Below are positions 1-13,110 of a DNA stretch of 64,000 nucleotides, in pieces. Source of the stretch: Erythrocercus mccallii (lineage: Eukaryota; Chordata; Aves; Passeriformes; Dicruridae). Position 1 is the first letter of the stretch; each line of letters begins with the position of its first letter. The notes under the pieces were generated by a model. The model was not told where the DNA came from. It saw nothing but the letters and a program-made list of their open reading frames with translations, and searched no databases. Where the stretch lies: contig VZRG01000168.1 of NCBI GenBank assembly GCA_013397435.1, positions 763,617-827,616 on the forward strand. Reading direction: 5' to 3'. Both the position numbers and the translations under genes were made by a program.

Positions 1-63
1 ATCAAGTTTACCTTGAATTTCCAATTCATTCATTCAAAACTCTGAATTATAAAATTGTAATAT

Positions 64-178
64 AATTTAGGTAGGAAGGGACCTCTGCAAGTCCCTAATC
101 CAACCACCAAGTAAGGTTGGCTAAAGGAGGTTGCTCAGAGCCATGTCTGGCTGAGGTTTGAAAGTCTCTAGGATGAAA
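64..178 (-). repeat. CR1 LINE 3' fragment, truncated
   Basis: The plus strand reads like the reverse complement of an avian CR1 tail: a 'ggaagggacctct' block, then 'ccaaccacc', then 'ggttgctcagagccatgtctggc'-type text. Together these match the usual order of a CR1 end in minus orientation. It is diverged and stops near 178, where unrelated repeat-like sequence begins. The family call is from memory of the CR1 consensus; the exact ends are uncertain. Confidence 0.65.
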
Positions 179-179
179 A

Positions 180-745
180 GGAAAGAAAGAGGGACTCTTG
201 TATGCTGTACCCAAGAAAAGGTTTACTCCTGGAGGGGGAGGCAAGGACAAGAGCCAGTGAAAAATGGGGAACAAGAGGTTTTAACTGGGGGAGGTACAAA
301 GGGTGGATAACAGACACCAACCAATCAGGGAGCACCAGAAGAGGGCCCAACCAAGAACTGACAAATAAACAGCTCAATCAGGGAACATGGGAATATGGTA
401 CATGTCAAATCAATCAATACCAAACCTCATAGGACTTTCCAGAAAGGGGGAAGGGACTCTACAAGGATTGACAACTATGTAGGAGGAGGGAAGGGCAGGC
501 TTAGAGAAGATGGACATCCAGGTGTAGCCAAGGGAAGGATCTGGAACAAGGGATCTGGATATAGGTAAGATTGACCTGGGAAGCGGGGGGTACAAACTTA
601 GGCTGAACCAACAGATCGGGGGAAACAGAACAAACTATTTGAGCTAAAACCACACAACACCTGTAAGCAGTGACCTCCCTTAAACTGCTGACTTGCACTT
701 CTGGGGCAGCCCAGTAGACAATTAGCCTTGGTTGCCCCAAAGGCA
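180..745. mobile_element. LTR-like block, family not assigned
   Basis: This segment is richer in G and A than its surroundings. It carries spaced CAATCA/CAATCAGGG-type motifs near 320, 375 and 405, which resemble the repeated CCAAT boxes of avian retroviral U3 regions. It abuts a truncated CR1 on its left. I saw no clean TG...CA termini, target duplication or internal retroviral frame. It could be a decayed minus-strand LTR or another dispersed repeat; open frames of 60-80 codons across it look like chance. Confidence 0.35.
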
Positions 746-3700
746 CATGTCTGACTCATACCTCTTCTGCTCTTGAGAAGCTGAGGTAACAGGAGGTATA
801 AGATGCTCTGGTCTCATTTGGGGTATGTTCATTATGTTTCAGTAGTGACACACTTAAATCTATGTACAGACACAGGGTTAGCTAAGGGTTGAGCATTTAA
901 AAATGACTGGACAGTGCAGCTTAAATATGACATATTGAGGTTATTTATTTCTCATTTTAAAAAAATCCTGTTTTATTTTTCTCTTAACATCTATTAAAGT
1001 GAAGACAGCATATGGGTGACACTTTATTTGTCTAAAATAACACTGCTCTCATTTGCCTTCCACTTTTTTCCTAAATGAAAAGTGAATCGAACTTTTTGCA
1101 AGTTTCTGACCTTACTATGACCCTGTATTTGCTTGCCAAACATGTTAAGGCAGAGTGAAACTGCTTTTATTTCTGATATAAAACTGCACACTCTGTGGCC
1201 AAGTGCTTTACTAAGAAACACCACCTTGTCCATTTTTCACTTTTGTAAAAAGAAAAAGGAATCTGTTCATTTTACAGAAATGAAAAGTGGACTAGGCATT
1301 ATTTACAGCATTTGCCAAAATCTGGTCAGGTGAGTGCCTCTGGCAGCTCAGGAGCAAGGATAGTGTTGGATGTATTTTCTCAATTCTTCTGTGTATACAT
1401 GAGGAAATTTCTAAATATACTGATGGCTTTTTGCATATCAGTAATAAAGAATGAGAGAAAAAATAGCAATTGATAATGTTATGTAGTCATGCACTATTAT
1501 TACAAGGCCACTGAAAAATTCATTGAGTGATTAATCAGATGAATGGCTCATTTTCCTTGGGGGTCTAACAAACAGTTAACATTGATTAATTAACCAATTT
1601 ATTTCCTTTTGTAAAAAGGAAATATAAATTGAAATGAACAAAGCTGTTGTCTGTCTGTCACCAAATTGTCCCAGTGAAATTAATGAAAAATACAAACTAA
1701 AAATGAGGAAAAAAGATAAAGATCAGTGTAAGATTCAGACAGGGAAATTTTAGCAGCTCCTTTAATCTAAAATCTATCACTTTTCTTTTTTTAAAAATCT
1801 TTACATTTAAGTTTCTTTACATAAGTCAGACATACAATATCTTGCTGGCAGCAGTGGATCCACGAGGGCCATTAAAATCATAATGCACTATGCATTATGA
1901 CTTTGCTCTATGACTTGAAGAATTCCTGCTCTTACAGCAACACCCTAGAAAATTGTTGATATCCTCAAAGCTGAAAGAGAGTAAAGAAATTGCTCTGAAG
2001 TCTACAGAGGAGATGGCCACTGGGATGCCTTCTATTTGATCACATTAAAATTTCCTGTTGAACACTGGAGCAATAATATTAAACCCCAGACTGTCCTTCA
2101 ACACACTTTGCTTTCTCACTGTTTTTTGTTTACAGAACCATGATGCTTAAAAGGCCAAATCACTGATTTTTTATATAAAGCAGTGGGTAGATCCTCATGT
2201 AATTAAATTCCTTTTGAATTAACTCCCTTCTCCCACATTAAGGGAGTGCCCAGTGCAAAACAACACATGCAGCCTAGAAATGACACAAAGAACCAGTGAA
2301 TATATAGGTAGATGCCAGTTGTCTGACCTCTGGACTCAAAGGGCATGATTGTTTCTTAGGGTGATGGCAGATTTTGGCTGGAGCTCTTGGAGAAAAAGCA
2401 GAGAGATCAAATAATTGTTCCACAACTCTATAACTTGGACGAATGCAAAAATTAAATATGCTTTTTATTTAGAGTATACATTTCCTGTTAAGAGTTTACC
2501 ATGTTCCTGTGGCAGAACAGTTACTTAAGTTTTACCAAATACTTACTTTGATTGCTGCAAATATCTATCAGAACCATGCAAAAATGATGATTATATGAAC
2601 ACTTCTTGCCCTATGGAAGAGAAAGTAAGGCAAGATACTATATAAACACCTCATGGAATAGTAATTTCATGCTGCTACTACATGGGCAAATACAGGCCAA
2701 TGAGAAAAACTTGGTGACAAATAATTTAGGAAGAACCGCTCATTGACTGATGAAGACTTTAGTGTTCTTCAAACCAAATGTTGCTGCTTGTTACATATAC
2801 AAGCTTAGGTCTGCATATCCAGAGCTCAGTTCTGAACTCATTGGAGAGTTTAACAAAACTCATCTTATTTTATGGTGATTGCCTTTGAAGACACTTGGGC
2901 CTGACAAAGCACAACAACAATAATAGGTAAATAAAGAGAACTAGGAAAAGTAAATAGGAAGAGGAGATGAAAAGGTGCTTTATGGTGCTGCATGCAATTA
3001 AAAGTTGAAATACAAGGGCTTCAGCAGAAGGACCAAAGCATAACACATCAGGGTTTTCTCTTTTTTTTTTAATTCTACAGTCTAGACCTTTGTCTTCCCC
3101 CGCCCAGTTCCACAGCTGCCTTCATCAGTGTTCAGAAGTAGCTGTGACCCTTTCAGGTTTCAGGTCTTGAAAAAAGGTCAACAAGAAGCAGGAGAAAACA
3201 TTAAACATCTCTTATTTAGTTTTTTTCATCAAACATAAATCTAACTGTCTCCTGGTACCCACAAATTTCTGGAGACTGCAAATGCTGGGCAGAGGAGCAG
3301 GAAGTCTTAGAGGTAGTTAGAGAAGCTGATAAAGGAGAACAAATAGCCACACAAAAGAGATCAAGTGAAAGCATCAAGTGCAAAAGCAACAAGTAAGTTT
3401 ATCATAATCTGTTTTCTAAATTCTGGTTTGGCGTATTATTCTCTAATTATTTTTTCTAGCTTTTTTCTGTTTCTTGTTCAACAAAATAGTCACAAAAGCT
3501 AAGGCAATGAAATATAATAGAAGGGTTTTGTTAAAGAAAACTAAAACCTTCTGTTTACACCAGTAAGAGAATTGACTTTGCTTCTTTGCTATTAGCACAC
3601 TGGGCAGAGTACCATGGGACAATTAGTATATTTGTACTGGCTTCATACACAGGTTTTAAACCCCTCATCATCCACCTGGCTGCATCCACTTGGCTCAAAT

Positions 3701-4720
3701 CTAATACAAGCCTGCTGCCTTTTTGGGATGAGAAACACAATGTCACAATGAAGGGGATTTGCAGAATGGCACTATCAGCTCATATCTCAGTGATCCAGGG
3801 ACTGAAGTGGGTTCTATTTCTAGAATATTCATGTGGTTTTTGGGAAAAATTTTGTTCATTGTTGGATATTTCTGTCTGTCCTCACAAGTCATGGCAAAAT
3901 ATTTCTTTTCCTTGCAACTTCTTTATCTGGTAGTTAATAATGGTTTTTAGCATCTGTTCATTTTCTATGTTTCAAAGTACTAAAGCAAATAATTACATAA
4001 TTAATATGCTGTCTTGGTAATTTATTTTTGTCACTCTTTTAAGTCCCACATTCCTCTTCAGGCTACTTTCCTCCCTTAATGTTTTTGAATCCATTCCCAT
4101 TTTTAGAGAAAGCTCTAATACATCCACCTTTTCATCCCTGCAGTTTGATTTCTTTTTGCTTTGTTTTACAGTCTGAAATTTGCTCTCAACTCTTTTGTTT
4201 TTCCTCCACAGCTGAATAATTTCCTGCATGAATCATACAGATTATGAGCTAGGCTGAATGCTACAGAATGTAGCAAAGCAAGACTCCTCCATAAATAAGG
4301 TCTTCTATAGGTCTGTAGTTTTAAACTAGTATGCCTGAATTAATAAAATATTGACTATCAAGAGTCTATATAAAAATGATGCCACAGAAAATAGGCATAG
4401 ACCTCTTCAAATTTCAAGGCAAATCCACAATACCTGAATGATTTGGAACAAGTTAAGCCTCAGTTTTCCTAACTCTTAAGGTCCAAAGATTCATTGTCTG
4501 AATTAGTTTGAAAACAGTATATTTAAAGGGATACCAGTCCTTTTGCTTACACTGCACTTCTCTTTGAGGAGATAAGCACTGAGTTTTGCTGTTGTATAAG
4601 GAAAAGCAGCCATTCTTAACCTCACTGTTATTCTTTCCATTCTCAGAATTCTCATTTAAAATCTTCACATCCCAACAGAAATGATGGGAGATGTATTTCA
4701 TTTTATTTGAAACTGGAAGA
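746..4720. other. Intergenic, nothing recognised
   Basis: AT-rich unique-looking DNA with stops in all frames. The longest frame here (115 codons, 3586-3933, plus) has no family resemblance, signal peptide or motif. No repeat tail, tRNA or clear exon was seen. Confidence 0.6.
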
Positions 4721-4830
4721 GTATATATATATGTGTGTGTGTGTATATATATATAGAAAGATATAGATATAGATATAGTTTAGATATAGATATAGATATA
4801 GATATAGATATAGATATAGATGATATAGAT
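4721..4830. repeat. Compound microsatellite: TA/TG then GATATA repeats
   Basis: Alternating TA and TG dinucleotides (4721-4755) pass into about ten copies of a six-base GATATA unit, with a few interruptions (a GTTTA break near 4780 and a GATGATA near 4820). The plus frame through it gives an alternating Asp-Ile tract, which is an artefact of the repeat. Confidence 0.95.
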
Positions 4831-5424
4831 AAGCTTGCATTTTTAAGAGGTTTTATGCTAAGAAGGATTTGCTGTCATAAAATTATCATATTTTATCAAA
4901 TCTATATCAAGAATATAGGAACAAAACCACAACATAATTGAATAAATAAGAAAGAGAAGTCAGAATATTTATGGCCACTGACTTCTCTCTTCTTCCCTCT
5001 TTCTAATTCTGCACAGTCGTTTCTCCCATGGTTCCTAACAGTGGCCTGAGCTTATTTTATCCATGAGGGGAAAAAACTAGTGATCTTTTGATAGTTGCTC
5101 CTGATTTATTTGAGGGAAAGTCTAACTCCCAGTTACTCCTCTACTTCCAATTCATGATATTTTATATTTGCTTTCCATCACAGCTAGGTACAATGGTTCC
5201 CGTTTTCACTACTTCCTCCATGCTTCCTGACATCTAAAGTTTGTTGCTGTCTTTAAGAAGACTGTGAGGTTTCCCATAATAAGTCCTGTCTTTAGATTTT
5301 GACAGCCTGAAGTCTTTCACATAAATGCCCTCGGTATTTCAGACGTAAAGAAAATGAATAACCAGGAGGAGGCTTTCTAACCTGCTCCACTCTGCATAGA
5401 GCAGTGAAAGACAAGATCTGAGCA
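4831..5424. other. Intergenic, nothing recognised
   Basis: AT-rich sequence between the microsatellite and the CR1 tail, without a convincing frame or repeat. Confidence 0.6.
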
Positions 5425-5528
5425 ATTTGGTCTAAGGTCAGGCATTCCTGCCCATGACACAGGGGCTGGAACTGGATGACCTTTAAGATCACTTCCAACC
5501 CAAACCCAAACCATTCTATGGTTCTGAG
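5425..5528 (+). repeat. CR1 LINE 3' tail
   Basis: The order of 'cctgcccatg', 'ggctggaactggatgacctt', 'ttccaacccaaac' and a final 'ccattctatggttctg' is the standard plus-strand end of avian CR1, including the degenerate ATTCTATG terminal octamers. It is 5'-truncated, as CR1 copies usually are; the left edge is fuzzy. Confidence 0.85.
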
Positions 5529-7314
5529 AGGCCAACTTAACTACAAACAGATCTTGAATGTAGAAGAAACCAACTACTGATAATTACACAAATCTTTTAA
5601 AACAATCTTAAATACTGTAGGAAAACAGAAGACGACACTTTAGATTATGTTAGCTTATGACTCTCATCCTTGAGGGTGCTAGTATTTCCTAACCCTCCCC
5701 TAACAGAAGTTTTGGTGAGCATCACCACAACAATTCAGGGGTAAAAGACAGAAGAAGAACTGGTGTTCAGAAGTACATTTAGTGACACAGTGAACTGCTG
5801 TCATAAAGAAAATCAAGTGAGTGATCAAAAGAATGTAGGGACTTCCGAGACGTCTTTTAGAACACCAAAAAAAAAAATTCTTTGAAGCTTCACTAAGCAG
5901 CCTCTGTTAAAAAAAGTGGGTAGCATTATATTAGATTGTGTTATTTGAAACATCTTTATAAATTATAAAAAATAGTGCAAGATTATGGTTGTGGGATTTT
6001 ACACCTCCTGAAAGGAGGTGGGAGAATTCTTTTTACTGTTGCTGGTACCTTTGGTAGCATCTGCAACAACTAAAATTTGAAAGGGTTCAAAAAAATTACT
6101 TTATGTCATGGATCTGCCGTGGGTATAAAATGGACCACGTAGAGGAGATACAAACAAGTACATATAAGTGTTTTAAAGGTTAAAAGAAATCTGCAAGTTA
6201 TCATAATAAGAAAAATAAATGGGCATAAGGAATATCTGTAATAGAGCAGCAGCAAATAACTCCATTTGAACAAGAACATTAACAGCATAAAATGAGGCAA
6301 CAAATATGACAAATGGATATGTGGGTGCATATCCACTCCCAGCTGGGAGACAGGAACTCTCAGGTCACAGTACTAGCTGAAAGCACAGAGGTGCAGTCTA
6401 TATGAATTTGGAGAATTAAGCAGGGGAATACATCATCTTTGCCTCACAGAAAGATTTAGGTTTACTGACCTTTCTCTTTGTCTTGCACTGCCAGGGGAGC
6501 CCAAGATGGCATAGATGGCTACCATCCTTTCCTCCCTCCCCACAGAGCTTCCAGCACTGAGAGGAAGGAGGGTTGGGGGCACTGGGAGTGCATGTCACAA
6601 AGGGGCTGTTATTCAGAGTTACACTTGAAAGAAGGGGCATAGAGAGCCACAGAAATAGTGAGAAACTGCCACGCAACTCTCAGTGCTGTCAGCACTGAAA
6701 GTCGACCTTAGGGTCCTTTATTCTTGAGTGCTTGAACTATGAAAGTCTATCTTTCAGAGAATGGGTTCTCAATGGTTTTCAAAATTCAGGTCCTTTGATG
6801 TTCATGAAAATGGACACCAGTATTTTGAGGCATTTAAAATACCAAGCTACTTCTGAAAAAAGGTTATTAAGCCTTTGTCTCCCTATACACAGGCTTAGAA
6901 ACCTTGGACTTTGGCTACAAAATTGATTACAAAAGCCTTAAGCACTTTTAAAGCCCTATCAGTGACTGGAAATTTTATGACCTCTTTTGAGCCTTGTTGG
7001 TGGAAATGTAATGAAATACTGCCTTGTTGCACAGCTGACATTTTCAGTCATGTGGCTCTTGACTTTTTCCACATCCTTGATTTCTACAAACAGAAAAATC
7101 TTGCTGAAAATGTTTACAAAATTTTCTATTAACTCTTTTATATGCTGCAATGTTAGTTACTGCTGTTGAATTTTCTTAACTTTCTTTAAGGATGGTGATG
7201 CCTAAAGTTTTAGCTTTTGTGTCTTTCTGTGCTGCTTAGGGATGTAGTTCTGAGCCTCATATTAAGTGTTAGTAATCTCTCTTCACAAAGTAGACAAAAC
7301 TAATTCTTTATGAG
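5529..7314. other. Intergenic, nothing recognised
   Basis: No gene-like frame or clear repeat. A purine-rich patch at 6480-6680 has higher GC but no recognisable content. Confidence 0.55.
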
Positions 7315-7640
7315 CTTGAGACCAAGGATGACAGTTACAAGTTTCAGGCCCAAAAGCATAAACAAGAGTGGACTGAAGAGAGAAAACAAGAAGGTTGGGA
7401 CTTCATAATCTGAAGCTGTAACTGGACAATTAACCCCAATGTGCAAATGGACCAAAACTTATAAAATTGTAAGACCTCTTGGCCAATCATCCATTTTGTG
7501 ACCATTTTGGATCCATCTTGGGTGAAGCCCTGGTCAGGCCCTGTCTGCCCAAGATCTATCCTAAAGGCCTTTCAATAAGTATCCACTTTATTCTCTAGCT
7601 TGTCCAGTCTCCATTTCAGGTCAGCCTTCCCAAGGCATCA
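7315..7640 (+). mobile_element. Solo LTR or LTR fragment, plus strand
   Basis: This stretch has LTR architecture: a CCAAT-like motif, a TATA box (TATAAAA, 7460-7466), and about 110 bp later a degenerate polyadenylation signal (AATAAG, 7574-7579) followed by a pyrimidine-rich run ending in CATCA at 7640. The wording resembles a dispersed avian LTR with a 'ccattttgtgaccattttggatcc' type core, recalled from memory. The start is approximate, and no target duplication or gag follows, so it is probably a solo or truncated LTR. Confidence 0.5.
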
Positions 7641-10600
7641 GTGGGTTATCAACTTAGAGCCTTACCTTGGACTCTGCCTGCATTTGGATTCACAACAAAA
7701 AGTTCCCCTTATTGCATTATGCCATGGGTGACGCAGGGTATTTGGTGAATTAAAGTCACAGTACTAACAAATTAGCATGGAGAAAAGGCATAATAAGGAT
7801 ACTACACAATGACAAAAGTAAAGAACTCTTTCAGGTATATGAGCATCTCCTTAAAAACTGAATGAGGAGGGAAAAAGATAAAAAAGGGAATATACTGAAG
7901 CAGACTGAATACCTCAATACTTTGTAGAAGGATGTGGGTTGAAATAGTCCTCCTGTATCACAAGACATTAAACAAAAGCCATGCAGGTTCTGAGCAAAAT
8001 ACTCTGGTAAGTACTGTTTTCTAAAAATGGAACAAGTCCAGTATGTCTGGAGCAGTTGCATGAGCAACATCTAAAACACCAGCAACAGAAAGACATGGTG
8101 AAATCCAGTTGTTTACTCAATTCCATTCTGCTTTATTCTGCTGAAAGCCCTGTTGAAAGTTGCCTGTAATGAAATATGAGAGACCTGCATAAACCTAGAT
8201 ATAATTCTCATGAAGTATTTAAGGAGAATGCTCACTTCAGTTTAGCAAAGACAAGGCATTGATTCATTCATCCTTATGTCTCTGGTTTAACACCTGAAAT
8301 ATTCCTAAATAATAGACATACATTGTGCTATGCAATTAAAGCAATGTTATAAAGATGGCCAGAGAATTTAGTGACCAAGCAATGTTATTTTGATTATGTA
8401 TTCCATTACTGTCCATTGTTAAACAGGAAGTGTTGTGCAGGCATTGAACAGGAACAGAATATTTCAGGTGCAAGGCAATATTTTTTAGAAACAACAGGAT
8501 GAAACTGCAAGGGCACAGAAACACTGTGAATTGTTTCCCTGAGATACTGACATAATCAAGGGACTAATATTTCCTGAAATTATGTGAAGTGCAGGCAGAT
8601 GCCTGTGAAGTTGCAAACGAGGACTCTGTCATTCACAGATCTGAGACTTTGGAAAATTTGTATTTAGGAAAGTCACTTTTACATGCCCAGAGAGTGGGTA
8701 GGAAAGAAGCATGTAGATTAGAGCCTGAATATTTTTATAGTTGGTTGTTTTTCCACTTCCCCTTCAAAGGAAGATGGAGAAGAAGTTTGAGTGGTAGTTC
8801 TACATCCTCCCTTCCTCCTTTTCCAATCAGACCATTTGAAGTCCTGGTGGGTGAGGAATGGGCAGCTTGCAGCTTGGAATGGGCCTTTTGAGGCATATTT
8901 CACTGAATGGAGTTAGGAAATTCATCAGACAGAAGTCTGGGCAGCACAGCCTGTATGGTCAATATGCCGGTTAAAAATCTTACAGACCTAAATGTCAACA
9001 GAAAGAGGCAGTAAAATAAGGCAAAAATCTAAACAGCAAAAGTGGAAAAATATTTTTGGAAAAGCAAAAATATTTTAGAAAATATGAGTAAGATATAGGC
9101 AAGAAGTTTGTACATGCAGAATGGTTGCCAAATAAGGTACCAAGTAAGAAAATGCCTCAAGGATATATGATGGAAAGGAACCCCTAAGAAAACATAATTC
9201 AAATTAGATATTACCCCATTTGGAAGCAGTGTAATATACAGAGCAAATAAAATTTCAGCTGCTATAGGAATAGATGTGCTTGAAAATAACCATTTCAAGG
9301 TGTGAGTCATTCACCCCTCCAAAAAATAAGCCATAAAAAAGAACAGACTCTCCCAAGCTGTCAGACCACCAGCCTCTTCTGAACTTTATCCTTCAAAGAG
9401 AAGTTTCCTTTTCCAAAGAGTGACATATTCTGCTGTTGTAAAGTCATTTCACTGGAATAATTTATGGGAGTGAAACAAAGGAATACTGAAGAGACATAAA
9501 GCACAAAAGAAAATACTTGTCCCTAAAAATTCTGTGCATCTTGGAAAACTATTCCATTTTATTAAAAAAAAAGACAACAGTGGATTTATGGAAAATATGT
9601 CCTTCCAAATTTGAGGTGCTTTCACATTGCTTTTCCAGAAGAGAATATTCTGAGAAAAGATAGTTCTGAAAAAATAAATATAAAAAATATTGTAGGAAAA
9701 TGTGAATATGCAGAGTAACCTCATCTGTATGATGAAACACAGACCAGAGAGCTCCTACACCCCTGTAAAAGTTTGGATGATGAACAAACATCTCAGAGAC
9801 ATGATGGGGAACTTGTTGATCCAGTCAGTGGGTCAGGTCTCTCACCACCTACATGTCTTTGAATTTCTCCCAATAGGCAACATAATGGAAATATTGAAGT
9901 TCTGGTGGCCTTTTCTGTATCCAGTCATTCATATTTATTTTATTATGGATGAAGGTAGAAATAAGAGGTTGGGGGAAAAGGGAATGTCTCAGCAGTACAG
10001 TCTAAGATCTATATCAATGCCTCTGCTTTTAAATACCTTTGTTCTCATTTTTAAGTAAGAGAGGCTCAGTCTGAAATAAAAGTTCCTTTCATGTTTTTTG
10101 CTCTGATCCAGTGATTTGCCTTCAGTAGGTGTTTCTAAGTCAGGCAAGTTTCAGCAATCATGCCTGATTTTTCACTACAATTAGACTTGTCTGTTTTCTA
10201 CCAGACTGACCAGAACATCTCTTATTATGCACAATTTTTATCCTGCATCTGGTGTTCCCCAACACAGAAATGCTGCATTTTCAATAAGGCAAAGAAAATG
10301 CCCAAGTAGTATTATTTTGCAGTTCCAAGACACAAATTTCTAATAAAAGCACTTATTGCAAAGCTAGTCACACAAATAAGGTATTTACAAGTTTCAGAGG
10401 TCTATGAGGCAATCCAAGATTTGAATCCAAGGTCCTTCACAGTGGTGAATTCATTTAGTTTATCATTGTATAGAAGATGGCCACTAGCAAAATCCAGTTC
10501 CAACTTAGATCTTACTTTCTATGTAGTTTTCAGATCTTTGTTTTGATAGAGTCTACACACGGATCTTAAACATTACTAAAAAAGAAACTACTGACTCTCA

Positions 10601-11724
10601 ATATTGCACAAACCCTTTTGAAACTTAAAATTATCAGAACAAATACAAGCAGTTGTTACTATCTTTCCAAGAGGAAAAGGTATCTTGGATGTTTTGTGAT
10701 AAACATTACATTTACTTATGCCACTGTCGCCATCTTTTCAAGGATGCTTGTTATTTTAAAAATGTTTACATATTTTATTAGCTCTCTTTGAAAAATGATC
10801 ATCACGACTTGCAGGTAATCCTCACAATAATGTTACAATAGAAGATAACATTTATAAAACAAAGATTTAAGGCCTTAAGTGCTTTCAGAAATTAATCTAA
10901 TTACTTTCATTTTTTCCCCATAGTCTGAGATAACTTCAGCCTTTAAATGTAGTCTAGCAAAGCTGTGTGATTTTAACAACTCACCTCTACTAGCAAATAA
11001 TCTGCAACAAGAATTAAATCAACATTTTTTTTTTAAAAAATCATTCTTCTCTTTGTTTACTCCTGTTGTAAACAGAGGTTCTCCAGAGTTTATTCTGTAA
11101 AGCTGTCCATAAATTTTCCCACAAAAATGACCACAGCTTTTGGGTATGCAAAATTCATGGATTTTTGGGGAACTGTCAGAAGTTCAGGCTTTCCTCAAGG
11201 AAATTCCTTGCCCTCTTCCTGCCAAAGATACTTCCATTTCTCTGGCACAGAGGTGCCAGCAAAGACTTCCCTTTCTGTTTAGAACAAGCAGGAGAAGATA
11301 AAATCCTATATGTCAGGATTCTCCTGTCTGAGGAATATCTAAAGTATAGATAGAGTAGTCCTGGCTCCACAGATTATTAATAGATATGCCCCATCGATGC
11401 AAAATCACCCAGAAAGGGATAGAAAGCCCCTGCCAAAGCACTCTTAAATGACTTACATGCTAGGTTGCTTTAAATAGGTACAAGCAAGCCAAAAGCATCA
11501 CAAAATAAAATCCTACCCCAGCACATGCATAAAGCTTGTAAAAAGCAAGATTATTCTTCCATTTACAGTAAAACACTTCTTAATCTAAAGTTGGGAATCA
11601 AAAAATATATTTGGACCTCAAACGTGAAATTTCTGTATGATGGAATGTGCAAGATTCATTTATATCCTGTCATGATAAAATGCTGGCTGGCTCTTAGTTT
11701 TATGGTAGCATCACCGAGTAACAA
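7641..11724. other. Intergenic, nothing recognised
   Basis: Unique-looking AT-rich DNA. Frames of 80-118 codons (for example 9702-10058, plus) lack motifs or a sensible composition and are taken as chance. Confidence 0.6.
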
Positions 11725-12344
11725 TGTGTCTAGGTTTAGGGCAAATTTGGGAGGAAACCTCCGAAGGGGTTCCTCTGGAAAGCAAAACCCAAACGGCCCC
11801 TCCCCGCTGCCAGCCCAGGAAAAGCAACTTCCTTAGAGAAGAGTGGAAAAAAGCTATTTATTTAACAAAGATATCTACAAGTACAAAGAATGAATAATAT
11901 GAAACAATAAAATGAATAATGAAACAATAAAACCTCTTGCTGCTCTGAAGAGAGATGGCAAACTGAGAAAGTCCTTGCCGTGGTGTAGCTCAGTCTCTCA
12001 GTCCCGCCGGAGGTTCAGGCCTGGGGGGCTGCAGCTGCGAGGCCTCGGTGCTCCTTTGGGTTTTCAGTCCACAGCAGGTTTAAACGGTCTCAAGAAAAAG
12101 GAAGAAAAAACAGTCCAGGGTTTCTTCTCTGCCTCAGCTAGCTAAACTAACTAAAAGCACAGGGGATCTCCACCGCTGTCCCTGTCGCCAGGAACACACT
12201 GTCTGGAGTGGACGAATGCCGGGGGAGTCAGGCTGTTCTTTCAAAACAAACTCCGCGCTTCTTCTTTTCCTGGTTCACGCTCAGAAACAGTCTTAAAAGT
12301 ACAGGACTCAGCATAGAGCACTAACAGAACAGATGATTGGGGAT
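11725..12344 (-). mobile_element. Endogenous retrovirus LTR, minus strand (ERVL-like guess)
   Basis: The left end TGTGTCTAGG at 11725 opens a block clearly richer in GC than its flanks. A run 'ctatttatttaacaaag' near 11850 reads as AATAAA on the minus strand, and an A-rich 'aacaataaa' stretch follows. This order resembles a common passerine LTR in minus orientation. The right end is uncertain (about 12310-12345) and I could not find an exact target duplication, so a solo LTR with decayed edges is the best reading. Confidence 0.6.
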
Positions 12345-12602
12345 ACAGGCCTCATAAAGTCACCCTACAACACAATGCTACTGCGAGGGCAATTAATGAA
12401 ATCTGCAGTATGAGTACACATAGTAGTGAAACCAAAAGTTCCCCAAGACTGCTGTTGTCAGACCACATAGTGGGCACAATTTTGGTATCAAGCCCATTAC
12501 TCACTTTCCCAAATATCTGACATGACTGAAATAGCAAAGATATAAAACAAATATCTGTAACAGAACTGATGTACTACCCTGAAGAAGGAAATCATCTAAA
12601 AT

Positions 12603-13110
12603 TGTGGGGAGTTGTACCGAATTACATACTGGACACCAACGTGGTGATATATGCAATTCTTTATTCTCTCTAAAATGGTCGGTTATATAGTATACAATAT
12701 TGTTTACACTCTCAAGCATCTCCTCATTGGCCTACAGCAACAAAGGAATGTAAATAAACATAGTTTACTTTCAGTCTTAAGGCAGCTAACAAGCAAATTA
12801 ACGCTTATACTTAACAACTACACAAACGAGCTGCTATCTTTCTCTGTGTACCTTAAAGCAATTTCTAACTGCTCCACAGGCTTATCTACTACTTCAGGCC
12901 ATGTCCAGGCCCTGGTTCAGGCCTGTGTTTGGGCCCACACTCAGGCCTGCACCTGAGACCCAGGCTGGATTGCCCAAGGCTAATTTAAAAACACATCATG
13001 TCCCTGTTCTCTTAGAAATTCTTCTACACTACCCCGTCAAACCTACCACAGGAAATCTTTTCACCAATCTGCATTTTGGTTAGATTGCTCTTGACCAGTC
13101 CCTTCTAACA
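12603..13110 (-). mobile_element. Endogenous retrovirus LTR, minus strand (class II / alpharetrovirus-like)
   Basis: The block starts TGTGGGGAG and ends CTTCTAACA, giving TGT...ACA termini over 508 bp. Read on the minus strand it has a TATA-like TATATAA (near 12680-12690), a polyadenylation signal (TTTATT on plus, 12660-12665), and then a hairpin CACCA-N3-TGGTG (12634-12646) in the R/U5 position, reminiscent of avian leukosis-type LTRs. The sequence inward of the LTR end (left of 12603) does not begin with TGG, so there is no primer-binding site and this is probably a solo LTR. No exact target duplication is visible. Confidence 0.65.

Noticed and set aside
3586..3933. 115-codon plus frame
   Set aside because: No motif, domain or splice context, and within chance length for this composition.
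4735..4941. 68-codon plus frame with Asp-Ile repeats
   Set aside because: It is a translation of the GATATA microsatellite.
9702..10058. 118-codon plus frame
   Set aside because: No recognisable protein features; taken as a chance frame.
11719..12330. Possible target duplication TAACA/TAACA around the 11.7-kb LTR
   Set aside because: The two strings are offset relative to the TG and CA termini and do not form a proper flanking pair.
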